A stretch of DNA of 64,000 nt from contig DKQK01000071.1 of NCBI GenBank assembly GCA_002471665.1, positions 195,655 to 259,654 on the forward strand. The letters run 5' to 3'. The position numbers and the translations under genes were made by a program. The DNA is from Gammaproteobacteria bacterium UBA7310 (lineage in GTDB: Bacteria; Pseudomonadota; Gammaproteobacteria; Pseudomonadales; Ketobacteraceae). Below the pieces are notes generated by a model, which saw only the letters and a program-made list of their open reading frames with translations, had not been told where the DNA came from and ran no database searches. Of this stretch, positions 26,112 through 34,958 are shown piece after piece (position 1 is the first letter of the stretch; each line of letters opens with the position of its first letter).

Positions 26112-26546
26112 ATGAAACTAAGTAGCCTCACCCCGCTAATGGCGGCGTTGATATTGCTAACAACGTTACTGAACGCAAGAATCGCATTGGCTGAAGTGGC
26201 AGTCATCGTCAACCCAGCCAACGATTCCAACATCACCTCTGACGACATTTCGAAACTCTACCTGGGAAAAACCAAGAAGTTTCCAAATGGAAAAAACGCA
26301 GTGGCCCTTGACCGCAAGGAAGGGTCATCAGAGCGGATACAGTTCCTTGAAGCCACCACAGGCAAGGATGAATCCCAAATGAAATCCTATTGGTCGCGGT
26401 TAATCTTCACCGGTAAAGGGGTACCGCCGCAGGTGGTAGAAACGGATGCCGAGGTGAAAGAATTGGTTTCCCGCAACCCGGATATTATCGGATACATCGA
26501 TGCCGCAGCCGTGGATGATTCGGTTAAGGTGATCGCTACTTTCTAG
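26112..26546 (+). CDS. Small periplasmic phosphate-binding-like protein
   Basis: A 144-residue exported protein with a signal peptide (about 1-27, ending ALA-EVAV) and a half-length PstS-like fold: NPANDSNITSDDISKLYLGK, GSSERIQF and NPDIIGYID match motifs of phosphate ABC substrate-binding proteins. True PstS is twice as long, so transport function is unsure; such short versions are often annotated as phosphate ABC transporter substrate-binding proteins. It follows the porin by 15 bp in a two-gene unit. Its stop codon belongs to a four-unit 15-bp tandem array. Confidence 0.83.
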   Translation: MKLSSLTPLMAALILLTTLLNARIALAEVAVIVNPANDSNITSDDISKLYLGKTKKFPNGKNAVALDRKEGSSERIQFLEATTGKDESQMKSYWSRLIFTGKGVPPQVVETDAEVKELVSRNPDIIGYIDAAAVDDSVKVIATF

Positions 26547-26590
26547 ATCGCTACTTTCTAAATCACCACCGACTAGATCGCCACGTACTA
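26531..26590 (+). repeat. Four-unit 15-bp array carrying repeated stop codons
   Basis: Units start at 26531, 26546, 26561 and 26576. The first two are identical (GATCGCTACTTTCTA); the third and fourth are diverged. All are in the frame of the upstream gene and read IATF-stop, IATF-stop, ITTD-stop, IATY-stop, with stops TAG, TAA, TAG, TAA. Confidence 0.88.
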
Positions 26591-26609
26591 AGCTGGCAAT
26601 AAACTACAG

Positions 26610-26634
26610 AGCCCCTCTCAGTGAGGGGCTTTTT
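26610..26634 (+). terminator. Intrinsic terminator after the porin / binding-protein unit
   Basis: The 8-bp stem AGCCCCTC / GAGGGGCT with a five-base loop is followed by TTTT. It lies between this unit and convergent pmbA. Confidence 0.85.
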
Positions 26635-26656
26635 CTATGTCTCATTTTTGTATGCC

Positions 26657-27991
26657 TCAACTGCCTGTTGATTTCCCGGCCACGGTCATGGAGTCAATCA
26701 GAATAGAGCCCACCTGCACGTTGCCACGGGCATCGATGTCATCGCCGACACCGCGCACATTTAAAAACATATCTTGCAGATTGGCCGCCACAGTGATTTC
26801 CGACACCGGGAATTGAATCTGCCCCTGCTCCACCCAAAAACCGGCGGCGCCACGGGAGTAATGTCCGGTCACGATGTTAACCCCCTGCCCCATAACATCG
26901 GTCACCAACAGGCCTGTGCCCATCATTTTCAGTAGTTCATGCTGAGTGTGGGTGGAGCTACAACGCAGATTGCGAACACCGCCGGCATTGGCCGAACTGA
27001 CCAGCCCCAGGCGCCTGGCCGAATAGGTACCCAGCACATAGCTTTTCAATGTACCCTGCTCCACAAAATGCTTGTTGCAGGTGGGCAGGCCATCCCCATC
27101 CACCGGTGCGCTGGCCGGCCCCTGCGGTAAATGAGGTTGCTCATAAATGTTCATCCACTGCGGAAACAACCTCTGCCCCAGGCTATTCTCAAGAAACGAG
27201 GAATGCCGGTAGAGGTTGCCCCCGGATATGGCGCCAATAAAATGCCCCAACAACCCACCGGCAATTTCCGGCGCGTACAGAACCGGAAAATCCCCGGTGG
27301 GAACCGGGCGGCTACCCAGCTTGCGGGCTGCCCGCTCCGCTGCCTTGCGGCCCACCGCTTCACCGGCCTGCAATTGCCCGGGAACCCGATGGGAATAAGA
27401 CCAGCCGCCGCGTTCCATGGTGTCGCCCTGGGCCGCGATCAACGCACAGCTGATGCCGTGCCGGCTTTGGGGGTAGGCCACCACCAGGCCGTGACTGTTG
27501 CCATAGGCACGCACTGAGTCAGAGCTGCCAACATGGGCGCCATCGCTGTTTTTGATTGAGGCAACGGACAATCCACTGGCTTCACATTCCTGCGCCAGCG
27601 CAATCGCTCGCTCCGGTGTCAGTGGCCAGTGATGATAGAGATCCAGATCCGGAACCGACGTGGCCATCAAATCCACCTCCGCCAATCCAGCACAGTCATC
27701 CGGTGCAGTGTATTTGGCAATATTCAGGGCGGCCAACACCGCACGCTCAATGGCGGCATCCGACAAATCGGAGGTGGACGCGCTGCCCTTACGCTGGCCC
27801 TTATAAACCGTGATGCCAAAGCCGTGATTACGGGTGAATTCCACTTTATCCACATCACCATTGCGCACGCTGACCGAGAGCCCCTGATCCTGCACCGCGC
27901 CCACTTCTGCTGTTGCCTGGTGCTGCTGCGCCAGCTTTAATGCCAGGCGGATTCGGTCTTCCAACGTCTGCAGTTCTCGTTCGATATCCAT
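26657..27991 (-). CDS. pmbA: Metalloprotease PmbA/TldE
   Basis: A 444-residue TldE/PmbA protein, the partner of TldD in the TldD/E protease that finishes maturation of some modified peptides and degrades CcdA in E. coli. The protein lacks the HExxxH site of TldD, as expected for TldE. The start at 27991 is chosen over 27997 because GAGG lies six bases before it. It is divergent from darP, and tldD lies just beyond darP on the same strand. Confidence 0.94.
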   Translation of the reverse strand: MDIERELQTLEDRIRLALKLAQQHQATAEVGAVQDQGLSVSVRNGDVDKVEFTRNHGFGITVYKGQRKGSASTSDLSDAAIERAVLAALNIAKYTAPDDCAGLAEVDLMATSVPDLDLYHHWPLTPERAIALAQECEASGLSVASIKNSDGAHVGSSDSVRAYGNSHGLVVAYPQSRHGISCALIAAQGDTMERGGWSYSHRVPGQLQAGEAVGRKAAERAARKLGSRPVPTGDFPVLYAPEIAGGLLGHFIGAISGGNLYRHSSFLENSLGQRLFPQWMNIYEQPHLPQGPASAPVDGDGLPTCNKHFVEQGTLKSYVLGTYSARRLGLVSSANAGGVRNLRCSSTHTQHELLKMMGTGLLVTDVMGQGVNIVTGHYSRGAAGFWVEQGQIQFPVSEITVAANLQDMFLNVRGVGDDIDARGNVQVGSILIDSMTVAGKSTGS

Positions 27992-28075
27992 CAACATCCT
28001 CGGTAGTTGAGCTTCGCTATGGTATTATGGGGGCAATCATCAGTATAACCGCAACAACACCTGCTATGACCCCCT

Positions 28076-28612
28076 ATGGCCAAATTCGACGATATAGATC
28101 CTTTTGACGAAAAAGAACTCCCCCCCAGCAAATCATCCGTAAAGCGTGAAGCAGAGCGCCTGAAGAAAATTGGTGAAAAACTACTGGCGCTGAGCGATGC
28201 ACAACTGGCAGCGTTTAAACTGGAAGAACGGCTGAGTCTGGCCATTGCAGAAGGCAAGCGCATCAAGAGCCGCGAAGGCCTGCGTCGCCACAAGCAATAC
28301 ATCGGCAAAGTATTGCGCGACATGGACACCGATGGCATCGAATCCAGACTGAATGCCATCGAGAACGCCCATACGCTGAATACCCGCGCTTTCCACGAAT
28401 TGGAAACGTTACGAGATCAACTGATTAATGGCGACAATAAAGACGTTGGCGCCGTGATTGAGCGTTTCCCCAATGTAGACACGCAAAAACTGCGACAACT
28501 GGTACGCAACGCCAGGCAAGAACAGCAAGCCAATCAACAGGCGCAGGACAAACCGGCCTCGGCTCACGCCCGCAAGTTATTCCGTTTTTTGCGGGAAACC
28601 AGTGGCCATTGA
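28076..28612 (+). CDS. darP: Ribosome biogenesis factor DarP/YjgA
   Basis: A 178-residue highly charged helical protein of the YjgA (DUF615) family, with SKSSVKREAERLKK and RRHKQYIGKVLR. In E. coli DarP binds pre-50S particles and promotes late assembly near the peptidyl-transferase centre. It lies between the two halves of the TldD/E protease, divergent from pmbA (84-bp gap) and convergent with tldD (3-bp gap). This pmbA-yjgA neighbourhood is widely conserved. Confidence 0.93.
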   Translation: MAKFDDIDPFDEKELPPSKSSVKREAERLKKIGEKLLALSDAQLAAFKLEERLSLAIAEGKRIKSREGLRRHKQYIGKVLRDMDTDGIESRLNAIENAHTLNTRAFHELETLRDQLINGDNKDVGAVIERFPNVDTQKLRQLVRNARQEQQANQQAQDKPASAHARKLFRFLRETSGH

Positions 28613-28615
28613 TGT

Positions 28616-30055
28616 TTAACGGGTGCCGCCCACCACCAGCTCATCCACCTTCAGGGTGGGCTGCCCTACACCAACCGGTACTGACTGCCCTTCTTTCCCA
28701 CAGGTGCCCACACCGTTATCAAGGGCCAGATCATTGCCCAGCATGGACACCTTGGACATCGCTTGCGGGCCATTGCCGATCAGGGTTGCCCCTTTCACCG
28801 GGGCGGTAATTTTACCATCCTCGATCAGATAGGCTTCACTGGCAGCGAACACGAACTTGCCGGATGTGATATCCACCTGCCCTCCACCAAAGTTGACGGC
28901 GTACAAGCCTTTCTTCACCGAACGGATAATGTCGTCGGGCTCGTCTTCCCCCGGCAGTAAATAGGTATTCGTCATTCGTGGCATGGGCAGGTGGGAATAG
29001 GATTCACGGCGCCCGTTTCCGGTCAATGCCTGCCCCATCAGGCGGGCATTATGCTTGTCCTGCATATAACCTTTCAGAATGCCTTTCTCCACCAACGTTG
29101 TGTGTTGGGTCGGTGTCCCTTCATCATCAATGCTAAGGGAGCCCCGCCGGTTCAACAGGGTGCCGTCATCAACAATGGTACAAAGGGGAGATGCCACACT
29201 GCTGCCAATGCGCCCGGAATAATTGGAAGTACCTTTGCGGTTGAAATCACCTTCCAGCCCATGGCCAACCGCCTCATGCAACAGCACACCGGGCCAGCCG
29301 GAACCCAGTACCACCGGCATGGTGCCGGCAGGTGCGTCAATGGCATCCAGGTTCACCTGCGCCATTTTCACTGCGTCTTCCACGTATCTTGCCACCGTGC
29401 CGGCATCAAACTGCTCGTAGCCAACACGGCCACCTCCTCCACTATTCCCTCGTTCTTTGCGGCCATTTTTTTGCAACACAACGCTGACGCTGAAACGAAC
29501 CAAAGGCCGTACATCCGCAGCCAAGGTGCCATCGCTGGCCAACACCAACACCGTCTTCCAGGATCCCGCCAGGCTGACACTGACATCCACCACACCCGGA
29601 TCCAGACGGCGGGCTAACTGATCGGCACTTTGCAATAAAGCAATCTTGTCGTCCGGCCCCATGGTATCCAGCGGATTCAGCGCATTGTATAGCGCTGCAG
29701 GGTGCTGCCTGTTGACCGCCTGGCAGCGGCCTCCCTTGCCATTGGCTACCGTAGCCGCTGCACTGGCGGCGCGCTGAATCGAGGCCAGATCAGCCTGATC
29801 GGAATAGGAAAACCCGGTTTTTTCCCCACACAATGCCCGCACACCGACACCACCACCTACGTTGAAACTGCCATCTTTGACGATGCCGTCTTCCAGGCTC
29901 CAGGATTCAGACAGGGTTTTCTCGAAATACAGATCAGCAAAATCCGCGCCTTTGGCCAACATGCTGTCCATAACGCGAACCAAGCCCGGCTCATCCAACG
30001 CCCCCGGGAGCCAAAGTGTCGATTGGGCCTGCTGCAATAGCTGTTCTGAACTCAT
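28616..30055 (-). CDS. tldD: Metalloprotease TldD
   Basis: A 479-residue TldD subunit with the active-site HEAVGH (260-265, HExxxH type) followed by GLEGDF. The later cysteine in TCGKEGQ is the third zinc ligand in known structures. It forms the peptidase chamber with PmbA. It overlaps the upstream nitrilase gene by 4 bp and ends the mreB-to-tldD series. Confidence 0.96.
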   Translation of the reverse strand: MSSEQLLQQAQSTLWLPGALDEPGLVRVMDSMLAKGADFADLYFEKTLSESWSLEDGIVKDGSFNVGGGVGVRALCGEKTGFSYSDQADLASIQRAASAAATVANGKGGRCQAVNRQHPAALYNALNPLDTMGPDDKIALLQSADQLARRLDPGVVDVSVSLAGSWKTVLVLASDGTLAADVRPLVRFSVSVVLQKNGRKERGNSGGGGRVGYEQFDAGTVARYVEDAVKMAQVNLDAIDAPAGTMPVVLGSGWPGVLLHEAVGHGLEGDFNRKGTSNYSGRIGSSVASPLCTIVDDGTLLNRRGSLSIDDEGTPTQHTTLVEKGILKGYMQDKHNARLMGQALTGNGRRESYSHLPMPRMTNTYLLPGEDEPDDIIRSVKKGLYAVNFGGGQVDITSGKFVFAASEAYLIEDGKITAPVKGATLIGNGPQAMSKVSMLGNDLALDNGVGTCGKEGQSVPVGVGQPTLKVDELVVGGTR

Positions 30056-30900
30056 ATCAGCTCCGCTTTATCAAATCGTTTGTGTTGTTGGATGGGCATG
30101 GCTTGCCTGATTTCCTGTTGCCAATCCAGATCAAGGTCCGCCAGCACGAGGCCGGGCCCGCTCTCCCGGCACGACAATACGCTGCCCCAGGGGTCCACGA
30201 TCATACTGTGCCCCCAGGTGCTGCGTTTTTCAGAGTGCTGGCCACCCTGGTTGGGCGCGATAACAAAAGCCTGATTTTCAATGGCCCGCGCCCGCAGCAG
30301 CGGCTCCCAATGGGCTTCTCCGGTACGATAAGTGAATGCCGAAGGCACACTGAACAGCGTGGCACCCGCTCCGCTCAGACGCTGGTAAAGCTCGGGAAAA
30401 CGTAAGTCGTAACAGACCGACAAGCCCAGTGTGCCCGCTGCAGAAACACTGGTCTGCCACTGGGTGCCCGGCTCAATTATCCGGGACTCCAGGTATTGCC
30501 CCTGCTGATCCTCTACCGACACATCGAACAGGTGAATCTTGTCATAGCGAGCCAGCACGCGGCCGTCCGCAGCAAAATGCAAAGAAGCGGCCCTGACCCG
30601 GTTTTCAGACACCGGGCTGCCGTCCCGGCGTTGCCGCAGCGGAATGGTACCACCGACAATCTCCATACCAAGACGCTGCGCCTGTGCCGATAAAAACCCA
30701 CTGAACACGCCGGATGCTCGTTCTTCTTCTCCCCAACGCATCAGGTTGTCACTGTCCAGTACCGCAAAATTTTCCGGCAGTACCGCCAGTAATGCGCCTT
30801 GTTCGGATGCCTGCTGCAAAAGGGCCTCAGCAACACGAAGGTTTGCGTCCACATCATAGTTGCTCACCATCTGCAGAGCAGCGACTCGAATCAGACTCAT
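30052..30900 (-). CDS. Carbon-nitrogen hydrolase (nitrilase superfamily, NIT2/deaminated-glutathione amidase-like)
   Basis: A 282-residue nitrilase-superfamily amidase with the Glu-Lys-Cys triad: Glu43 (LPENFA), Lys121 (YDKIHLFDV) and Cys163 (SVCYDLRFPELY). The CYDLRFPELY motif fits the Nit1/Nit2 branch, whose members hydrolyse deaminated glutathione or omega-amides. It is cytosolic. It is tightly coupled with yhdP upstream and tldD downstream (4-bp overlaps each), a neighbourhood repeated in many gammaproteobacteria. The exact substrate is inferred only. Confidence 0.9.
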   Translation of the reverse strand: MSLIRVAALQMVSNYDVDANLRVAEALLQQASEQGALLAVLPENFAVLDSDNLMRWGEEERASGVFSGFLSAQAQRLGMEIVGGTIPLRQRRDGSPVSENRVRAASLHFAADGRVLARYDKIHLFDVSVEDQQGQYLESRIIEPGTQWQTSVSAAGTLGLSVCYDLRFPELYQRLSGAGATLFSVPSAFTYRTGEAHWEPLLRARAIENQAFVIAPNQGGQHSEKRSTWGHSMIVDPWGSVLSCRESGPGLVLADLDLDWQQEIRQAMPIQQHKRFDKAELI

Positions 30901-33900
30901 GGGGGTGACTCCTGTTGGGCTTCCGGCATTGAATTTGGTGTTGGCTGCGGATTCGGTTGCCGGGCAGCATCCTTATCATTGCGCATTACCGCTTCACCCA
31001 CCTGCTTGGGAATAATGCTGAAAGAATCCTTTACTGCCACTTGAGGCTGCTCAAATGTACCCTTGATCTGGTACTTGATGGTGGTCAGCTTATCAAACTG
31101 CTCGCCAAACATTTTTTCCACCACATAGGCGGTGGCCGCCGCCGGCACTCCGCCAATCACGGCCGCCGGCAGCACCAGATTGCGGGTGACCGGCAGCGTC
31201 ACATCCAAACCCAGGTCCAAGGCATCATGCTCAATATCCACCTTACCCTCCGCGTACATTTTAATGGCGGGGGAGTTCAGTTTGATCTGTTTGAGATTCA
31301 GTATGCCTTTATCCGGATTGATATTACCACTCAACTCATCGTACACCATTTCCGATTCGCTCAGATCATCGAAATCCAACTGCAGGCGCCGCATCAGGGT
31401 TTCAAAGTTCAATGCCCCCCACAGCTTGCCTGCGGCGTTGGAGCTAACGTTGTAAAACACCCCGTCTTTGAGCTTCAGTGACAGATCTCCGGTTAAGCGG
31501 GGCACGGCAAATTCGAACGGTGCGCCAGGCCAGGTCACGTTTCCCTTGGCATTGGCGCTTTTACTGCTGATGGTGGGTGTGCCGCCCATTGCCGCAATGG
31601 CATCCGCGGCGTTTCCCGCAACCAGCTTGCCCTCAAAGCGGGTTTTACGCTCTTTATTTTGGTCTTCAGACCACATTGCACTGCCCGACAAGGTCACGCC
31701 GTCCACCTTGGCCAACAGCTCAGAGATCTGCAAACCACTTTGCACCGGACGGGCCATAAAACGCCACTGACCCAGCTGCGCCTCCCCCACCGAAAAATCA
31801 TCAATCCGAACATCCAGCGGCGGAATCAGCAACGGGGAAACATCCGCAGGCTGCCAGACGGAGTAGGGCTCCACCGATGTTTCTGCCGATGTTTCTGCCG
31901 ATGCTGTGGCAGGTGCCACCTGTAAGCGCTTGAGATCAACCACCAGTGGCTGCGTCTGTCGGTGATAGGCTGTCACAGGCCCAAGTATATAGTCTGGCAA
32001 TTCCAGCCTGCCGGAAGCCGTCGCGTTATTCAGCCACAGCAGCCATTGCTGTTGACCCCGCGCCAGACGCAGATCGGTCTGGCCCAATGCATACCCCATC
32101 AACGTCAGCTCGCCGACCCGCAGTTCAGAATCATCCAGCCGGGAATACCATTTGCTATCGTTATGCTGATCACCAACGATGGCTTGATCCGTTGTTGCGG
32201 TGGTGGAGGGTGTAGGGAGTAACGCCAGCCATTCCCGGTCATTAAAATGCGACAGTTCACCGGACACCTTGAGAATGTCCTGAGCCGGCAATATTGCGTT
32301 GCCCGCCCCCAAATGCAATGCCCCCCGCACAATTCCTTCCTCACCCAGCACCAGTGACAGATTCCCCAGGTCAGCGTAGCGGACCGACAATGGCAATGGC
32401 TTTTGTCCAAGCTGCATGACCAGCGTAACCTGCCGGCCTTCTCCGGCACTTTTTCCAAACGGAGGTGGCAGGTTGATCACCGTATCCTTCAGTTGGCTGG
32501 TGATGGACAGCAGTGGTGTCCCGTCATCCTTGTTCAGGGGAATATCGACTGTGGTCTTGTACTGTAATGGCCCGGACATCACATCAAACACGAATAACGG
32601 CCGCCATTCATTGATGGCTTGCACAGTGCTGTTTCCGCTGAACGCAAGCTGAATGCCCGATCCGGTGGTAATGGCACCACTGACATCCCCGCCAAGGAAC
32701 CGACCCTTGATTTTGTCCGCACTCAGTCCTTTTTTCAGGTCATATTGAACCAATGCTGCCACATCGGTTATTTCAATATCCTGTGCCGGCAAACCCACCA
32801 CGCCGTTTTGCATCGCAACCTGGGTAGTAGACCGTGCCTGCGCGGCAAACTCGGACTGCAGTGGGATATCCAAAGCGAAATCCACCGCCATATCGCCCTG
32901 CAACGAAACATCATCGATAAAATCCCCGATCTTCTGCCGCAATGGTGATGATGTCAGTATTGCCAACCCCTGATCCGCGGCACCATGGGTAGCGGCTTTC
33001 ACACTTAGCACATGAGGTTCGCCGGCCTGGTACTTGGGCAACATCACACTGGCGTGTTCAACCGCCTGACCATAATAGTGCCCGGCGATGATATGCGCAT
33101 CGACCACGCCCCGGTCGACCACGACATCCGCCACGGCATCACGCACCGGCTCTTTCCAGTCCGGCAGAAACTGCAGGACACCCTGCTCGGCGGTAAAGCC
33201 AAGCAACACGCCCAGAGGTTCGTCGCGCTCTTTGCGCACGGGCCCATGCACGAGAATATCACCGCGCACCAGATGGCCATCAATGATGGCGTCATCCAAC
33301 CATTTCAGAAGAGCGTCAGGTATGACGCCGGCAGGCAAATACAGTGACTTGTGCTTGCCGTCGGCATTACGCAAAGTCGCCTGTAACTGCAGAAACGGCG
33401 GCTGTGCTTTGTCCTTCGGTATTGACAGCGACATCTGTGTCGCCGATTGCGCGTGCCGGGAGTTCACGTGCATAGGGCCCGATTGCAGTTGCCACTCATC
33501 ATCCAAATCACGCAAAACCAAACTGGCGTCAGCGTGATTAATGGTAATAACGTCACGAAACAATTGTGGGTAATTCAGCTCCAAATAGCTTTCCTGCACC
33601 TCAAACAGCGTTAACCCTTTCTTGCCCCAGGCGCGAATATCAAGATCGTACAGGCCAGGAAATTTTTTCCAGGGGCGGTTCTGAAAGGCGTTTAAGGTCA
33701 GGGCGAAGCGATAGTCTTTCACCTGCTGCTCAGCCACCATCAACTCCACCGCCACATCCTGCAACTGGCCGGCAGGCCGCAGTTTTTTCAGGGTTTTATG
33801 GAGCTCTGAATCACGGGACTGGATACCCAGGTAATAATTGACCCAGGGTTCGATATCCATATCGTCCACCCTGACCCGGTAACGGGTCACGCCGTTTTCC

Positions 33901-34946
33901 CCGGGTTTGGACTCCAGATTCATGTAGTTGGGCATCCACAAAAATCGCGATGTTTGCATGCGGATATCCTGCAGGTCCAGACGCCAGTCATCGGCCGTTT
34001 GCCCGAGCCAGCGGGCCTTACCCTGCAGATTCAGAATATGCGGTGGTTTGATCTCGTTGCTGGTCTCTAACTCGATATTGCTGAACTGAACATCGGACAG
34101 GATTTCCTTGATCTCGCCTTTACTGAAATTAAGCCAAAAGCGGCCCCCTCCATTTAAATTGGCCAGTGATGCACTGGCGATACCACGCTTAGCCGCAGGC
34201 ACCCAGGGCAACCAATCGGCGTTATCCACTTGCGCGTACAACCCGCCGCTGAGACTGCCCTGCTGGAACACCGAGCCACTCACCTTGCCTTTCAATTCAA
34301 AGCGGATTTTACTGGGTCCGTCGGCGGTGAACTCCCCCAACAAGTAACGACGGCGCTTGCCGGCTTCCGTGCGGAAGCGGTGGACACCCAGCAACACCGG
34401 TTCCGGGTACAGGCCTTCGATCCTGATGGCACTGTCACTGAACTCAATACGCGGTTGCGCGAGTATCAAGTCCAGCAAGGTTTGATCGCTCTCACCCTGT
34501 TCAGTGGAGTCCGCTTCACTGGCATCACTCTGAGTTAACCCATCGAACCCGGACAGCACCAGGTGATTATCCTGATACCAGGCGTGGCCATTGGCGCCAG
34601 CCACGCGCAAACGCAGGCGTGGCTCCAGATTCACCAATGAACGCAGCAACAGAATTTCAAGATCAAGCTTGTCGATGTGCAGGGGGGGTGTTTCAGATTG
34701 CGCCAGGCGCAGGGCAACGCCACGCAGTGAGAAACGAGGGGCCAGACCGCTCCAGCTTCCGGTGATGGATTCCAGTTCCAGCGCGAAATCGGTACGCTCG
34801 TTGACAAACCCAACCAGCTCAGCCTGAAAGTCATCCACCTGATAGACCAGCTCACGGGCCACCCCAACAAAAACTGCCGCGCATACCAGTAGCGCCACCG
34901 ACAGGCTCAGCAGTCCGCGCACCACACCGGATGCCACACGCTTCAT
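30897..34946 (-). CDS. yhdP: AsmA-like intermembrane phospholipid transport protein YhdP
   Basis: A 1349-residue protein with one N-terminal membrane helix (about 7-32) and a very long periplasmic part of AsmA/TamB-like beta-repeat type. The DUF3971 core lies in the middle, and the AsmA-like C-terminal segment carries FETLMRRLQLDFDDL and MYAEGKVDI. YhdP, TamB and YdbH form bridges that move phospholipid to the outer membrane. The last 35 residues are Pro/Gln-rich. An in-frame 12-bp duplication gives SAETSAET. It lies between rng and the nitrilase gene, as in many relatives. Confidence 0.94.
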   Translation of the reverse strand: MKRVASGVVRGLLSLSVALLVCAAVFVGVARELVYQVDDFQAELVGFVNERTDFALELESITGSWSGLAPRFSLRGVALRLAQSETPPLHIDKLDLEILLLRSLVNLEPRLRLRVAGANGHAWYQDNHLVLSGFDGLTQSDASEADSTEQGESDQTLLDLILAQPRIEFSDSAIRIEGLYPEPVLLGVHRFRTEAGKRRRYLLGEFTADGPSKIRFELKGKVSGSVFQQGSLSGGLYAQVDNADWLPWVPAAKRGIASASLANLNGGGRFWLNFSKGEIKEILSDVQFSNIELETSNEIKPPHILNLQGKARWLGQTADDWRLDLQDIRMQTSRFLWMPNYMNLESKPGENGVTRYRVRVDDMDIEPWVNYYLGIQSRDSELHKTLKKLRPAGQLQDVAVELMVAEQQVKDYRFALTLNAFQNRPWKKFPGLYDLDIRAWGKKGLTLFEVQESYLELNYPQLFRDVITINHADASLVLRDLDDEWQLQSGPMHVNSRHAQSATQMSLSIPKDKAQPPFLQLQATLRNADGKHKSLYLPAGVIPDALLKWLDDAIIDGHLVRGDILVHGPVRKERDEPLGVLLGFTAEQGVLQFLPDWKEPVRDAVADVVVDRGVVDAHIIAGHYYGQAVEHASVMLPKYQAGEPHVLSVKAATHGAADQGLAILTSSPLRQKIGDFIDDVSLQGDMAVDFALDIPLQSEFAAQARSTTQVAMQNGVVGLPAQDIEITDVAALVQYDLKKGLSADKIKGRFLGGDVSGAITTGSGIQLAFSGNSTVQAINEWRPLFVFDVMSGPLQYKTTVDIPLNKDDGTPLLSITSQLKDTVINLPPPFGKSAGEGRQVTLVMQLGQKPLPLSVRYADLGNLSLVLGEEGIVRGALHLGAGNAILPAQDILKVSGELSHFNDREWLALLPTPSTTATTDQAIVGDQHNDSKWYSRLDDSELRVGELTLMGYALGQTDLRLARGQQQWLLWLNNATASGRLELPDYILGPVTAYHRQTQPLVVDLKRLQVAPATASAETSAETSVEPYSVWQPADVSPLLIPPLDVRIDDFSVGEAQLGQWRFMARPVQSGLQISELLAKVDGVTLSGSAMWSEDQNKERKTRFEGKLVAGNAADAIAAMGGTPTISSKSANAKGNVTWPGAPFEFAVPRLTGDLSLKLKDGVFYNVSSNAAGKLWGALNFETLMRRLQLDFDDLSESEMVYDELSGNINPDKGILNLKQIKLNSPAIKMYAEGKVDIEHDALDLGLDVTLPVTRNLVLPAAVIGGVPAAATAYVVEKMFGEQFDKLTTIKYQIKGTFEQPQVAVKDSFSIIPKQVGEAVMRNDKDAARQPNPQPTPNSMPEAQQESPP
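31874..31897. repeat. 12-bp in-frame tandem duplication inside yhdP
   Basis: CCGATGTTTCTG occurs twice in a row (31874-31885, 31886-31897), followed by half of a third copy. It adds SAET repeats in a linker and keeps the frame. Confidence 0.85.
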
Positions 34947-34958
34947 GGGGTGCTCCGA

